Assembly (NCBI GenBank): GCA_021018815.1
Contig: JAITYX010000003.1
Location: 10,320,501-10,384,500, forward strand
DNA: 64,000 nt
Source: Talinum fruticosum
Taxonomy: Eukaryota > Streptophyta > Magnoliopsida > Caryophyllales > Talinaceae
Reading direction: 5' to 3'
Position numbers and translations under genes: made by a program. Below, piece by piece: positions 13,330-25,281 of the stretch. How positions within the stretch are numbered: the stretch's first letter is position 1; the number at the start of each line of letters is the position of its first letter. Below the pieces are notes generated by a model, which had not been told where the DNA came from, made no database searches, and saw only the letters and a program-made list of their open reading frames with translations.

Positions 13330-14359
13330 GTCCGAAAATTTTGTAAAGGAATTACCCACACCTGACGCAACTTTTCCGAAAGAGCTCAACGGGGGCACAC
13401 ATTCCTCCTTTTGTATGGACTTCGATCTTTTCTCTTAATATAATGAGCAAGCATTTCGGATATTTGTATCTCACACTTTACCTTCACCGAATTGGGGCAA
13501 GAATAGGGCTAATACTATCCCCAACCAAACTCTCGATCTCTTTCGTCGTATAATTTTACCTTTGTCGAAGTTGAGGGCAAGAGTAGGGGCTAATACGATA
13601 CTCCAAGGCAACTAAGCCCTCGCTTTTCTTTTGTTGTGTATTTTTACTTGTGCCGATTTTGGGGACAAGACTAGGGGCTAATACGAACCTCGTAAGATAG
13701 CTAAGTCGCAAAACTCAAATAAGACCCAATCATGATGAAGGGTGATCATTCTCCCCAAGATGCAAGAAAGCAAAAATTGGCAACAATGAAACAACGAGGC
13801 GAGTAAGCATCAAGTAAGCATCCAACAAGCATCAAGCAAGGTTCATACGAAGATAAAGGTTCAAGCAAAACGAATCTAAAGTAGTATAGTATCAAGTCAT
13901 ATGGCACGCAAGGCATCAAAAATCACTCAAAGCCTACGAAAAGTCATGAAAAGGGGGCTAATCCTTGAAGCCATCTCTCGCATCCTCCTCAACTCCATCA
14001 TCCTCAAAGATCTCCCCTTCCTCTAGTGCCTCCTCCTCGGGGGTGGATTCAGCCAAAGAGCTTGACTCTAGAGCGAGAGCTTCGAGTGAAGGTCGAAGCA
14101 TAGGCAACCTACCTCTCAAGCATCTCTTCATCATCGCCCTACATAGCGGAAACCTCCTTGAGAAGCCTCCTAATGATTGTCTCCGATGGTTATGCCTTCC
14201 TCTCGGATGAACTCAAGGGAGACTCTAAATCCCGCTCCCTCCTCGAGCGACCTCGGCTAAGCCCTCAGCTGGTTCACCATCTCGCGAAGGAAGATCGGAA
14301 GAAAAAGGTTGAGACTCTATGGCTTGAGCAGCCTTGAGGAGAGTTTGTAAAACAAATAT
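13330..14359 (+). other. Tat spacer between pol and 3' LTR (left part)
   Basis: Non-coding spacer with a loosely repeated motif (GGGGCAAGA, AGGGGCTAATACG) at about 13494, 13588 and 13664, as seen in Tat tails. Between 13965 and 14290 there is a Ser-rich stretch (SSSTPSSSKISPSSSASSSG) in a broken frame, of unknown function. The spacer is interrupted at 14360 by a copia element and resumes at 25282. Confidence 0.55.
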
Positions 14360-15903
14360 TGAAGACTCGGACGCTTCTCAACGCATTTACGAGTTGCATT
14401 AAATAAATCGGGTATAACCATCTCATACTTATAGAGTTTTGATTCGAAGGCATTCTCTCGTATCTCGAAACTTCTTTGAGTAAAATAGTATCTTCTCTAA
14501 GTGACTCGGAAAACCGGTTCTTTGTTCCGAGTCCAAGCATCACTCGCATTTATCGCAGATTGACTAGACTAGTATTTCGTATTTTCTCACTCGGAATCTT
14601 ACTTCGATTATAAGCTCTATTTCGTTAGAGTCGGTACCTCTAGTCTGTTTCATACTTAGTCTATATTAAGTTATCTCACTCGATATTCTTTACGGAACTT
14701 GATCTATCGCTTAGACTAAGTCGGATGGAATTCCGAGTATCATTGTTATTAGACTCGGAAAATTCCACTTCTCTTCGACTCGGATAATTAGTTATTTAAT
14801 CATCATAATTATTTTATTATCTATGTCTAACCTTGGACCAAAGTATTTTATACTTTGAGAACCAAAATTGATTTACTTTTATAGGTTATTCAATCGAGGA
14901 TACACCTTTTTCAAACCACAAAAGTAACCGGCTTGAACGTCAAATCACCAGCGAGACATGGCTTTTCACCTTCTCTCGCTCCAGCCCCAAAAGATAGTGT
15001 CGGAGCTGTCTATTTCCAAATCTGGAAAACTGGAACGCCAAGCTTAAAGGTGGTTTCCACCTTATCCTTCAAGACACCGCCAATGGTTTTGGGACTTCCA
15101 AGAGAGTTAAACCGTTGTCCAACGTTCACATTACAACGGATACTTTCTGAGTGACTCGAAAGCTTCTATCAACGGTCACAGAGGACTCTCGGTCAGCGAG
15201 ATGAAGATAACGGCTACTCTGCCTGGTCATCTATAAATAGAAGCCACTTCACAAAACTTGAAGATTGATGAGCCGAACTCATTGCTAATACACGTACTTG
15301 AGCAAAGTCATTGTATTTATTCTCAATCTTCTACTTACAACTCCCACTCGTAATTCATTACTTTCGAGTTGTAAGGTCTTGTACTCGATTACAAACACTT
15401 TCTTACTTTCTCTGTAAGGTCCCTTGACTAAGCTGTAAGGGTTAACTCGGCTTAGTTGTCCCTAACTGTAAGGGTTATCTCAGCTAGGAAGTACTAGATC
15501 GGATAAGGGAATTTATGAGTCTAGGAAAACTTGTATAGAGTTGTCTAAGGGAGCAACTCGGGTTCGATCGGTTCACGGTATTTTGTGGACTCAAAATAGT
15601 AGATTTGACTTCGTGTGCGGATTGACACGGTCCGTGGTTTTCTGCCCCGGGAGGGTTTCCACGTAATTTCTAAGTGTTATCTTTACGAGTTCATTCTAGA
15701 CTCGAGACAGGCATATTACTCTGCTTGACTTGCTTGTTTATTCGTAATAGCATTTACGAGTCCGAGCTTTTCGACCTGCTTGTTTGACTCGGAACCTGCC
15801 TCTGTCTCTTCGTTAACAAAAGAGCTAACGTTTCCACGAAAAACTTCTATCACCCTATTCACCCCCTCTAGGGTGACTCGGACTCTCCTCGAGCAAACCT
15901 TCG
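14360..15903 (+). repeat. 5' LTR of copia I
   Basis: 1544 bp, beginning TGAAGACTCGG and ending AAACCTTCG, where the partner LTR ends AAACCTTCA. It differs from the 3' LTR at roughly 40 places, most of them CAG/CTG-site variants, plus a 40-bp insertion and a 9-bp deletion in the partner. Confidence 0.95.
15232..15240 (+). promoter_or_regulatory. LTR TATA box
   Basis: TATAAATAG inside the 5' LTR, conserved in the 3' LTR (24602-24610) and in the third copy (61145-61153). Transcription would be expected to start about 30 bp downstream. Confidence 0.7.
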
Positions 15904-15905
15904 AT

Positions 15906-15917
15906 TGGTATCGAGCC
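15906..15917 (+). other. PBS of copia I (initiator tRNA-Met type, altered)
   Basis: Reads TGGTATCGAGCC just after the LTR. The canonical plant site is TGGTATCAGAGCC, so CAG is read as CG. The same change is found in two unrelated elements (38672-38682 and 50685-50695). Confidence 0.8.
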
Positions 15918-15961
15918 TAGCCTTTCGAAAGGATCTAACCATCCAAAGGTCTAAAGATCAA

Positions 15962-17400
15962 ATGGCTCGGAACATCGGAGAGTTCGACGAAGGAAGATCT
16001 TCCAACAGGCCACCAAAATTCAAAGGATCAAACTTTGGGCACTTGGAAGAAGCTTATGGAATGTTTCCTCATGGATCATGATGAAGATGTATGGGAAATC
16101 ATACAACAAGGAAACTACATTCCAATGAAGACGAGAGGAATTCAGAATCATCCCAAAGACAAAAGCCGAATTCACTCCGGGTGAAGCAGAGAAGTTCGGG
16201 AAGAACTTCAAGGCAATGAACATTCCGATGTACGCCATTAGCTCGGAAGAATTCAACCGAGTGTCTGCTCGTGATTCAGCAAAAGAAGTGTGGGACACCC
16301 TTGTCAACACTTACGAAGGCACAAGCTAGGTCAGACAAGCAAAGATAAGTCAATATCTTCACAAATATGAGCTTTTCAAGATGGAGCCGAAGAGAACATC
16401 ACTCGGATGTTCATTCAATTTACTTGAGATTACCAACAATCTCAAATCACTCGGGTAAGAAGATCTCCCACGAGGAAATGTGCGAAACATAGTCGAAGTC
16501 TACCCAAGAAAAGATGGGGTCCCAAAGTGACTGCCATAGAGGAGGCTCGGAACCTGTCACTTTTAAAGCCGAGACGAGCTCATCGGAAAGCTTCTAACAC
16601 ACGAAATCCATCTAGAAGAGGAGGATGCTTGAGGGCAGTACTAAAAGGAACATTGCACTTAAAGCCTCGAGAATCCAAAGAAGCAAATATGAGCTCCTCG
16701 ACACGGAAGATGATCCCATGGCACTTATTGCAAGAGGCTTCAAGAGAATAATGAAGCACAAAAGATGGGATAAACGACCAAACGAAGAATTCTACAAGAA
16801 AGACAAGAGGGACGAGAAAAGGTAAGTATTCCTCAAAGTTATCTTCATCTAAGAATTCTAGATGTTTTGAGTGTGGCAGCAAAGACCACAAAGTCAAGGA
16901 CTGTCCAAAAAGGAAAAGGGACAGGAAGAAGAACAAGGCCATGATGGCAACATGGAGCGATGAGGACTTATCGAGAAGATGACGAGGACTCGGATGACTC
17001 GAAGTGTCCGATGGCCATCTCGACTCAGAAGGCTGAAAGAGAGTCGGACTCGAGACTCGAGACAATGAGGAAACTAATCCTCAAGAGGTAATTGATTATT
17101 TCCTCAAATTCTCCAAAGTTGATTTAGCTAAATACATTTTTACTTTGGAAGAAAAGTCCAATTCGACTCTTCCCATTTCAAAGAACAATTTGAGTCAATA
17201 TCTTCCGAGAGCAACTCTTTGAAAAATGAATTGGAAAAGCTGAGACTCACACTCAAAGAACTCAAGACTAGTGCTCAAACTAATGAGGCTGAGTCCGAGT
17301 TACTCGAGGAAAGAAAATGAGCAACTAAAACGAAGCTCACTGAGTTTTAAAATCTGGTTTTAAAGTTTACTCAAGGTCGGAAGAACCTTGACATGCTCTT
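15962..17400 (+). pseudogene. copia I gag
   Basis: Starts MARNIGEFDEGRSSNRPPKF. It contains the usual copia Gag (UBN2-like) region, then a CX2CX4HX4C zinc knuckle (CFECGSKDHKVKDC, 16863-16904), basic residues, and a Leu/Glu-rich probable coiled coil at about 17070-17330. The frame breaks early: CACTTGG at 16040-16046 replaces the expected CACTGG. The same codon is hit differently (CACTCGG, 61873-61879) in the copy at 61.8 kb. The protein would form the virus-like particle. The many breaks may be consensus errors rather than mutations. Confidence 0.85.
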
Positions 17401-17409
17401 AGGATCACA

Positions 17410-18190
17410 ATGTGTCTCTTTTCGAAAAGAAGGTCTTGGTTTCAACAGAGAAGAGGAATCCAATTCCTACTCGGAAGCTGTTTAAAAATGATTCCAGAAC
17501 TATGAAGTTCGGGAAAGGCGAGCACGGTCCCATTCACGAAATGAAGGAAGGACTAAGCCCGGAAGCTGTTTATAAAAGAAACCATTCTCTCCTGTTTCAA
17601 AAGGAAAAGTTTTCAAAAAGAAAGAGACACGGACTCGGTTCTCCGAGAGGAAGACTCGAGAATCGAGACAAAACCCAAAGTCATTCAAATCTGGGTTCCA
17701 AAACACCTCCTTCCTTAGAAAAGGACCACGGTAAGGAATGTTACTTGGGTTCGTTAGAGGAAGTGAGAAGGGTTAGATTCTCTCTGTTTTGCGGGTCACT
17801 CGAAAAGATCAAAGGACACTGGTACCTTGACGGTGGATGCTCACGCCACATGTCGGGAGATGCGGGACTCTTTTCGAGTTGAAAAGACATAAAGGAGCAA
17901 AAGTCACATTTGGAGATGATAGTAAATGCAAGATAGTGGGGATTGGCAAGATTGGAAAAGGAAGCAATCTGGTCGAGTCCGATCTACCTTGTCAAGGGAT
18001 TAAAGTATAATCTACTCGGCATCTCTCAACTTTGTGACAAAAGTCAAGAGGTAAGATTCACTCGGACCAATTGCACTATTTCGATGTCACTACCAAAGAG
18101 ATCAAGCTTTCGGGTAAGAGATCGGGTAATACTTACATCATTCCTCTTTCGACCCAAGTCGGAATTTATCTTGCTTCAAAGCATCTCTCC
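17410..18190 (+). pseudogene. copia I protease and GAG-pre-integrase linker
   Basis: Aspartic protease region of a copia polyprotein. The active-site block reads WYLDGGCSRHMSGDAGLFSS (17820-17879), where the family has D-S-G. The Ser codon AGT is read as GGT at 17832-17834, a CAG-to-CGG change. It is followed by KVTFGDDSKCKIVGIGKIG and, after a frameshift at about 17975, IYLVKGLKYNLLGISQLCDK. A further one-base loss at about 18083 (ATTTCGATG for ATTTTCGATG) breaks the frame before KEIKLSGKRSGNTY. Confidence 0.85.
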
Positions 18191-19180
18191 ATGATGATTC
18201 ATGGACTTGGCATTGTAGATTAGGCCATATTAGCATGCATACTATCAAGAAATTGGCATCTAATGGTCTAATTAGGGGTTTACCTAATTGTGTTTTTGAG
18301 AAACACAAAGTATGTGAAGCTTGCACCGAGAGGAAACAAGTCGGATCTTCATTCAAATCTCTCGAAGTCGGTTTCCATATCCAAAGCGCTTGAATTACGC
18401 ATATGGACTTATGTGGTGAAATTCCTGTGAAGAGTCTCGGAGGTAAATCTTACATACTTGTTATTATTGATGATTATTCACGATTTACCTGGGTGTATTT
18501 TCTTAAGCACAAAAATGAAGCTTTCAAGGAGTTCAGCAAGCTCTGCGAGAAAAATTCAAGTTGAGTCTCGGACTCGGATCCGGAGGATTCGAGCCGACCA
18601 TGGAAGGGAGTTCGACTACTCGGAATTCTCGAGTTACGTGACAAACATGGAATCTCTCACAACTTCTCAGCACCCAAAACTCCTCAACAGAACGGAGTTG
18701 TAGAGAGAAAGAACAAAACCCTTGAAGAAATAGCAAGGACGATGATGATTGAGCATAAATTACCTTACTATTTACAGGCGAGAGGTAGTTAACACAACCA
18801 ACTACACTCTGAATAAATCCCTCATCGAGACCCATTCTGAAGAAAACACCTTATGAGCTCTACAATGGGAAGAAGCCAAATATTTCCTATTTCAAACCAT
18901 TCGGATCTCAGTGCTTCGTTCACAACAATGGTAAGGATCACTCGACCAAGTTTGATGCTCGGTCGAGATGAAGGTATTTTTACGGGTTACTCCTCTCATA
19001 GCAAAGCTTATCGCATCTTCAATAAGAGAACTAACAAAGTGGAGGAAAGCATCCACATAGTGTTTGATGAGCTTGAACAGGAGAAGCCAAATGAGTCGTC
19101 ATACTCGAAGCTGAAGCTCGAAGAGATGATGACGAGCCGAGCCTACAAAGACTCGGACTCAATCTGCTCGGAATGAAGTC
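18191..19180 (+). pseudogene. copia I integrase
   Basis: GAG-pre-integrase motif WHCRLGHISMHTIKKLAS (about 18208-18260) and CEACTERKQVGSSFKS lead into the integrase core. That core has HMDLCGE, then IDDYSRFTWVYFLKHKNE, RADHGREFDYSEF and, after a shift, VERKNKTLEEIART, giving the D,D,E catalytic pattern. The C-terminal block KPFGSQCF and GYSSHSKAYRIFNKRT follows. The frame is broken at about 18362, 18408, 18551, 18640, 18778 (GCGAGAGG for GCAGAGG) and 18826 (ATCGAGACC for ATCAGACC). At least the last two are insertions of a G within CAG. Confidence 0.88.
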
Positions 19181-19459
19181 ACTCGAACGAGGAAACTCAG
19201 AATGAGACAACATAAGAGCTCACTCGGAATGAACAAGTTAATGAAGAGGATCACTCGGAACAATCTTCGAAGATCAAGCGGCTCAGCCCACAAACCTCGT
19301 AAATCAAAGAAGCTGGTAAAGCATTCAAATTTATTTCCGAGTCATCCCCAAGAAAACATCATTTACGATATCAACGAGTGGGGTAAGAACTCGTTCCTCT
19401 CTTTAAAATCTATGTGCATTCACTGCATTCATTTCATTAACTCGAACCCAAAAATGCAC

Positions 19460-20270
19460 TAGAGGCCCTTAATGAACCTGAATGGGTAGAGGCCATGCAA
19501 GAGGAACTCAATCAATTCGAGAGAAACCAGGTCCGGACTCTAACCAACCGACCTTCGATCACTCGGTTATAGGAACCAAATGGGTTTTCAAGAACAAACT
19601 GGATGAGGGTGGTGTGGTAGTCGAAACAAGGCTAGACTTGTGGCTCAAGGTTACAATCAAGAAGAAGGAATTGATTGTGGCGAAACCTTTGCACTGTAGC
19701 AGAATCGAAGCTATTAGAATACTATTGGCATTTTCATCCTGCATGCATATTAAATTATATCAAATAGATCTTAAGTGTGCATTTCTCAATGGCTTTATTG
19801 AAGAAGAAGTCTATGTCGAGCGACCTCCTGGTTTTGAAAACTCGAGAATTTCCAAATCATGTTTTCAAACTTCAAAAGGCTCTCTATGGTCTTAAACAAG
19901 CACCTCGAGCTTGGTATGAAAGACTGAGTAGCTTCTTGGTTCAAAATGATTTTAAAAGAGGTCAGATTGACAAGACTCTGTTCATAAAGACCAAGGGGAA
20001 AGATTTTCTTATTGTTCAAATCTATGTTGATGATATTATCTTCGGTGCTACTATTGAATTTACGTGCGAGAATTTTACGAGTTGATGAGTCAAGAGTTCC
20101 AAATGAGTATGATGGGAGAACTCAACTTCTTCCTTGGGTTACAAATCAAACAAGACAAAGATGGAATCTTTGTTCATCAATCAAAGTACACCAAGGAGCT
20201 GCTAAAGAAATACAAACTTCAAGATGCAAAGCACGCATCTACACCTATGAGCGACGAGTATAAAGCTTGA
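19460..20270 (+). pseudogene. copia I reverse transcriptase
   Basis: RVT_2-type reverse transcriptase. Visible blocks are IGTKWVFKNKLDEGGVV, LYQIDLKCAFLNGFIEEEVY (first catalytic Asp), PGFENS, HVFKLQKALYGLKQAPRAWY, then IVQIYVDDIIFGAT, with the catalytic YVDD at 20023-20034, then MSMMGELNFFLGLQIKQ. It would copy element RNA into cDNA using initiator tRNA-Met. Frames change between blocks (about 19630, 19780, 20060), so no single product is made as written. Confidence 0.92.
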
Positions 20271-20479
20271 CTCGGACGAGAAAGGTAAAGCAATAGATCG
20301 AAACTTTATCGAGGTATGATTGGATCTTTGCTATATCTTACTTCCAGCGAGCCGAGATATAATGTTCGGTGTTTGCCTATGCGCAAGATTTCAAGCTAAC
20401 CCAAAAGAATCACATCTCATCTGCGGTGAAAAGAATATTCGAGATATCTTGCGAGTACTCGGAATTTAGGTCTATGGTA

Positions 20480-20967
20480 TTCTAGAGACTCGGAACCGAC
20501 TCTTACTTGGATACTCATACGCGGACTACGCAGGATACAAAGTTAATCGAAAGAGCACACATGGAGCTTGCCAATTTCGGGTCAATCCCTAATAACTTAG
20601 CACTCAAAGAAGCGAGAACTCAGTATCTCTATCAACTGCTGAAGCTGAATATATTGCAGTTGAAGCCTGTTGCGCTCGGATTCTATGGATTAAGCAACAC
20701 TTGAAGGATCTTGGACTATTCCTCAACTCGGTTCCAATCAAGTGTGACAACCAAAGCGCAATCAGTATCACCAAGAATCTGTCCGGCACTCGAAAACAAA
20801 GCATATCGAGGTCGAGATATCACTTCTTACGCGATCACTCGGAAAAAGGTGATATTGAACTTGAGTTCATTCCTACTAATCTTCAATTAGTTGATATCTT
20901 TACTAAGCCTCTTGGTGAAGATAAGTTTTGTTTTATTTGGAATGAGCTTGGTATGTTAAATGCTTAA
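20480..20967 (+). pseudogene. copia I RNase H domain and end of pol
   Basis: The RNase H region begins with DADYAGYKV-like residues in a broken frame, then AEAEYIAVEACCA. It ends in a clean frame with NSVPIKCDNQSAISITKN and, further on, GDIELEFIPTNLQLVDIFTK, closing LGMLNA-stop at 20967. SAISITKNP...H..RYHFLRD...IELEF..T..Q.ADIFTK is the standard copia pol C-terminus. The position after KHI/K is shifted in places. Confidence 0.9.
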
Positions 20968-21439
20968 TTTTATGCTATCCATTGCAAATTACGTGGTATG
21001 TGTTTTCACTTTTAATAACCATTAGCTCGGTTGATTCGGTGATACTTGGGCTGGTAGTTATTTCGTGTTTCTAATTCACTCGAAACCAATCCGAGTCAAA
21101 CTCGAGACGTAGAGAAACTTGGACTTCAAATTTTCTGAAACCATCTCTAGAACAGTGGAGAGTTTCGGATCATATTTTCAAAATCTTTCTCTCTCTCTCT
21201 CTCGAGTGCTGTGATCGAGATATTAGCCGTGGATTTCTAACCGCTGGAATCATAACCGTTGAAGAGAACCGTCACACCGGTCCTTGGTGATCGATGGACA
21301 AGCCGAGTTAGAACGGAGTTACACTTAACGGATAGATGACGAGCTTCTATTCTTTTATAAATAGCGCTTATTCATCTTCGTCTCGGTATTCTACATTCCA
21401 TCTCTCTCAAACGAAACTTTTCGCGAAAGATTTCTACGT

Positions 21440-23215
21440 GAACAGTTATCCTTGAACTTACGCAGCGTCGAAGAAGCCATCTCTCGTAAGTTTCGACTAC
21501 TCTCATCTCTTTCTTCTACATCTTTTTTCGTTTCTTCTCTTCTACCTCTCCTTCTCTTTCCTACTCGAAAGTTTCATCTTTCCTTCATTCTCTCAAAATG
21601 CCTAAAAGAGGAAACCATCCCGACTTCCAGGTCTCCTCTTCTTCCAAAAAGCCTCGCACCAAAATGCCGAAAGCTCAACCCCTCCAAACCCATTGTCACC
21701 CGGCACCTTGCGTCTGGACGACAAATTCTTTCCAACAACCAAATTTTCTTGGTTGTCCCACATCCAAACCACTTGGAGCATACCATTTCCTGTGTTTCAG
21801 CGAGTTCATCTATCCCGAACTCGTTTCGAGTTCTATACTCACCTCACCCACTCCGAAAATGTTCTAACCTCCGGGGTTCGAACATAACTGTTCTTCTAAA
21901 CACCTCTCTCCTCCACCGCTTGTTCAAGGTCTCCTCCCTCTTCTTGAACAGCAACCCCATTCCTTTCACTGAAGTCGCCGACGACTTCTTTGAAAAGTAC
22001 GCCAAAGAGTTCCCTGAGTCCGGAAAAACTTTTACGTGACTCGGTTGAAGTCGAAGCTCGCCTTCTATGCTTTCTGTTGATGAGAACCTTATTCTCACAG
22101 CATTCCAGACAAGGAGAACCCTAACTCCAAGTACCTCAAAGCTCTCTTTGACATTCTTGAGGGCTACGAAGTAGACCTCTTCCCCTCCATCATTGAGCGG
22201 ATGGCAGCTGTGCCGGCTCGACTTCAATCAAAGAAGAACACCTCCCTTCCTTTCGGTGCTCTTCGACCCTTGTTTTCAAACAATTCCAAGTTCCTCTCCC
22301 CTCGGACCCAAACGCGAGTGTGCAGAGGCTGCCGTTGTTGTCGGCAAGAAGGAAGCTGCGGGGTACGGATACCGGAAGCCGAACACTGGTGTGCGGGTAC
22401 ATAACTCGGAGCTGAGGCCTCCTTCTCCGCCTCGGACTCGGAAATCAACCCCTCTCTCTCTCCCTCTCCACCTGGTGGTGCCTCCACCTCGGGTGCCTCC
22501 AAAACTCTCTCTGCTCTCTTGTCCCCGTTTTTATGGACAAGATCGGCTCCGTGTCCTCCGATTTCGGAGACATGCTCTAGGCTTTCAAATCTGTTCTCCA
22601 AAGCTCGACCATCAACCAAAAGACTGGTCAATCCCAAATCCGAGAGCAGCGAGTCTCTAGTTCTTGAGATGAGGGAACTCGTGAAGGAGCAGAAGGAGCT
22701 GGTCGAGCTCCTCGGAGAGAGAAGGTCCAAGGTGACTCGGGACCATGGCCACTCGGACGCGTCGCAAGCGTCTTCGAGCCCGAGTCGGACCACCTCGGAC
22801 AGCGGGGATGAAGAAGAAGAAGCTGCGAGATGCGAAGGAGCGAGATGCCGAGGAACTCGCGGGCGAGGCGAGGTCCTTCGGGCAAGGGAAGGAACACCAC
22901 GAAGAAGCCATGGGAAGCTGGCGAGGGTCGACTGCTATACAAGCTCATATAGGCTGTACTCGGCTCGAGACAGCGATCCGGGTGGGTCGAAGACTTTGCT
23001 ACTCTAGCGGGTCGAGACAGAGTAGCCCCCTCCAGCTGCGAGGTTCCAAGGGAAGAACCCCTCGATCCACTCACTCCGGGTCGGCCACTTAGAGCTGAGC
23101 CTCTAACGATCATACCGGTTCTCCATCCGCCGCGCTCAAGCACATCGTCGAGATCATATCGCGTCTGGCGAACCTCCACTCCCTCCGCCTCCACTCGAAA
23201 TCTCCCTCTCCCTCG
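21440..23215 (+). pseudogene. copia I third-ORF (env-like position) region
   Basis: About 1.8 kb between the pol stop and the polypurine tract with coding character in shifting frames. It starts near 21598 with MPKRGNHPDFQVSSSSKKPR. A middle part has DDFFEKYAKEFPESGKTF (about 21970-22035) and KALFDILEGYEVDLFPS (about 22136-22190). A C-terminal Glu/Lys-rich probable coiled coil (MRELVKEQKELVELLGERR, from about 22669) is followed by an acidic Ser-rich tail (SDSGDEEEE). The DILEGYE block recurs at 42583-42660 (plus) and 51420-51470 (minus), so it is a conserved part of this copia family. SIRE-like copia elements carry an env-like ORF here, but I see no signal peptide or membrane segment, so the function is unknown. 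Confidence 0.6.
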
Positions 23216-23686
23216 TAGGCACCATGCACTCGAGTCACAATTCCTCGATCTGCCGAGTCTTTTTCTTTACGAATTTTTTTCTTTGTTTTTGTCCGGACAA
23301 CTAAGTTGTACTAATTGTTCTTTTCTTCCCTTTTTTTGTTGTTGTTTTTTGTTAAAAGGCAAGGGGAGAAATAGAGTCGGAAAAACTTGTTGTCTTGTTT
23401 AGGGGAGTTTTTCCCACCCTTTTGAATATATTCATTATTAATGGACAAATGCATTTCATTATTAATTTCGAGTTCATTATTGTTAGCATGCTTTTACGAG
23501 TTAATATATGCTTTTACGAGTTAATATTAATTCCTTGATAAAGCATACTCTACTTTTTCTACGATACATTGAGTATTGCTACGATACATTAAGTATTCCT
23601 TACTCATCTCATCTCATGCGCAACCACTCAGAATCGGATCTTTTTCACTAACAAAGTTTACGTTTAAGTATGGAATGCCTTTCATC

Positions 23687-23697
23687 AAAAGGGGAGA
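23687..23697 (+). other. Polypurine tract of copia I
   Basis: AAAAGGGGAGA lies immediately upstream of the 3' LTR and would prime plus-strand DNA synthesis. The same tract, on the minus strand, precedes the LTR of the element at 29-40 kb. Confidence 0.85.
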
Positions 23698-23698
23698 T

Positions 23699-25276
23699 TG
23701 AAGACTCGGACGCTTCTCAACGCATTTACGAGTTGCATTAAATGAATCGGGTATAACCATCTCATACTTATAGAGTTTTGATTCGAAGGCATTCTCTGTA
23801 TCTCAGAAACTTCTTTGAGTAAAATAGTATCTTCTCTAAGTGATACAGCTTTTACTTCTTATATTTCTTGCTTATCCGTAAGTGACTCGAAAAGCTGGTT
23901 CTTTGTTACGAGTTCGGCATCACTCAGTTTATCGCAGATTGAGTAGACTAATATTTCGTCTTTTCTCACTCAGAATCTTACTTCGATTATAAGCTCTATT
24001 TCGTTAGAGTCGGTACCTCTAGTCTGTTTCATACTTAGTCTATATCAAGTTATCTCACTCGATATTCTTTACGGAACTTGATCTATCGCTTAGACTAAGT
24101 CGGATGGAATTCCGAGTATCATTGTTATTAGACTCGAAAATTCCACTTCTCTTCGACTCGAGATAATTAGTTATTTAATCATCATAATTATTTTATTATC
24201 TATGTCTAACCTTGGACCAAAGTATTTTATACTTTGAGAACCAAAATTGATTTACTTTTGTAGGTTATTCAATCGAGGATATACCTTTTTCAAACCACAA
24301 AAGTAGCCTAGGCTCGAACGTCAAATCACCAGCGAGACATGGCTTTTCACCTTCTCTGCTCCAGCCCCAAAAGATAGTGTCGAGCTGTCTGTTTCCAAAT
24401 CTGGAAAACTGGAATGCCAAGCTTAAAGGTGGTTTCCTTCAAGACACCTGCCAATGGTTTTGGGACTTCCAAGAGAGTTAAACCGTTGTCCAACGTTCAC
24501 ATTACAACGGATACTTTCGAGTGACTCGAAAGCTTCTATCAACGGTCACGAGAGGACTCTCGGTCAGCAGATGAAGATAACGGCTACTCTGCCTGGTCAT
24601 CTATAAATAGAAGCCACTTCACAAAACTTGAAGATTGATGAGCCGAACTCATTGCTAATACACGTACTTGAGCAAAGTCATTGTATTTATTCTCAATCTT
24701 CTACTTACAACTCCCACTCGTAATTCATTACTTTCGAGTTGTAAGGTCTTGTACTCGATTACAAACACTTTCTTACTTTCTCTGTAAGGTCCCTTGACTA
24801 AGGCTGTAAGGGTTAACTCGGCTTAGTTGTCCCTAACTGTAAGGGTTATCTCGGCTAGGAAGTACTAGATCGAGATAAGGGAATTTATGAGTCTAGGAAA
24901 ACTTGTATAGAGTTGTCTAAGGGAGCAACTCGGGTTCGGTCAGTTCACGGTATTTTGTGGACTCAAAATAGTAGATTTGACTTCGTGTCCGGATTGACAC
25001 GGTCCGTGGTTTTCTACGCCCAGGAGGGTTTCCACGTAATTTCTAAGTGTTATCTTTCCGAGTTCATTCTAGACTCGAGACAGGCATATTACTCCTGCTT
25101 GACTTGCTTGTTTATTTGTAATAGCATTTCGAGTCCGAGCTTTTCGACCCTGCTTGTTTGACTCGGAACCCGCCTCTGTCTCTTCGTTAACAAAAGAGCT
25201 AACGTTTCCATGAAAAACTTTTATCACCCTATTCACCCCCTCTAGGGTGACTCGGACTCTCCCGAGCAAACCTTCA
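23699..25276 (+). repeat. 3' LTR of copia I
   Basis: 1578 bp, TGAAGACTCGG...AAACCTTCA, followed by the target duplication AATAT. It has an extra stretch of about 40 bp near 23843-23884 relative to the 5' LTR. TATA box TATAAATAG at 24602-24610. Confidence 0.95.
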
Positions 25277-25281
25277 AATAT

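Larger units (their letters stand above)
14360..25276 (+). mobile_element. Full-length Ty1/copia retrotransposon (copia I) with a third-ORF region
   Basis: A 10917-bp element bounded by TG...CA LTRs, with a perfect 5-bp target duplication AATAT (14355-14359 and 25277-25281). The order is LTR, PBS (initiator-Met type), gag with zinc knuckle, protease, GAG-pre-integrase, integrase, RT, RNase H, about 2.7 kb of extra sequence with a broken third ORF, polypurine tract, LTR. PR-INT-RT-RH order is diagnostic of copia. The extra 3' region, long LTRs and size suggest the SIRE/Maximus-like group (inference). The LTRs are very similar, yet every gene is broken by frameshifts, most of them next to CAG/CTG sites. 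Confidence 0.95.

Noticed and set aside
22224..23194. Two minus-strand frames of about 190 codons
   Set aside because: They lie opposite the plus-strand third-ORF region of copia I, which has the conserved block and the correct orientation. I treat them as shadow frames of a GC-richer stretch.
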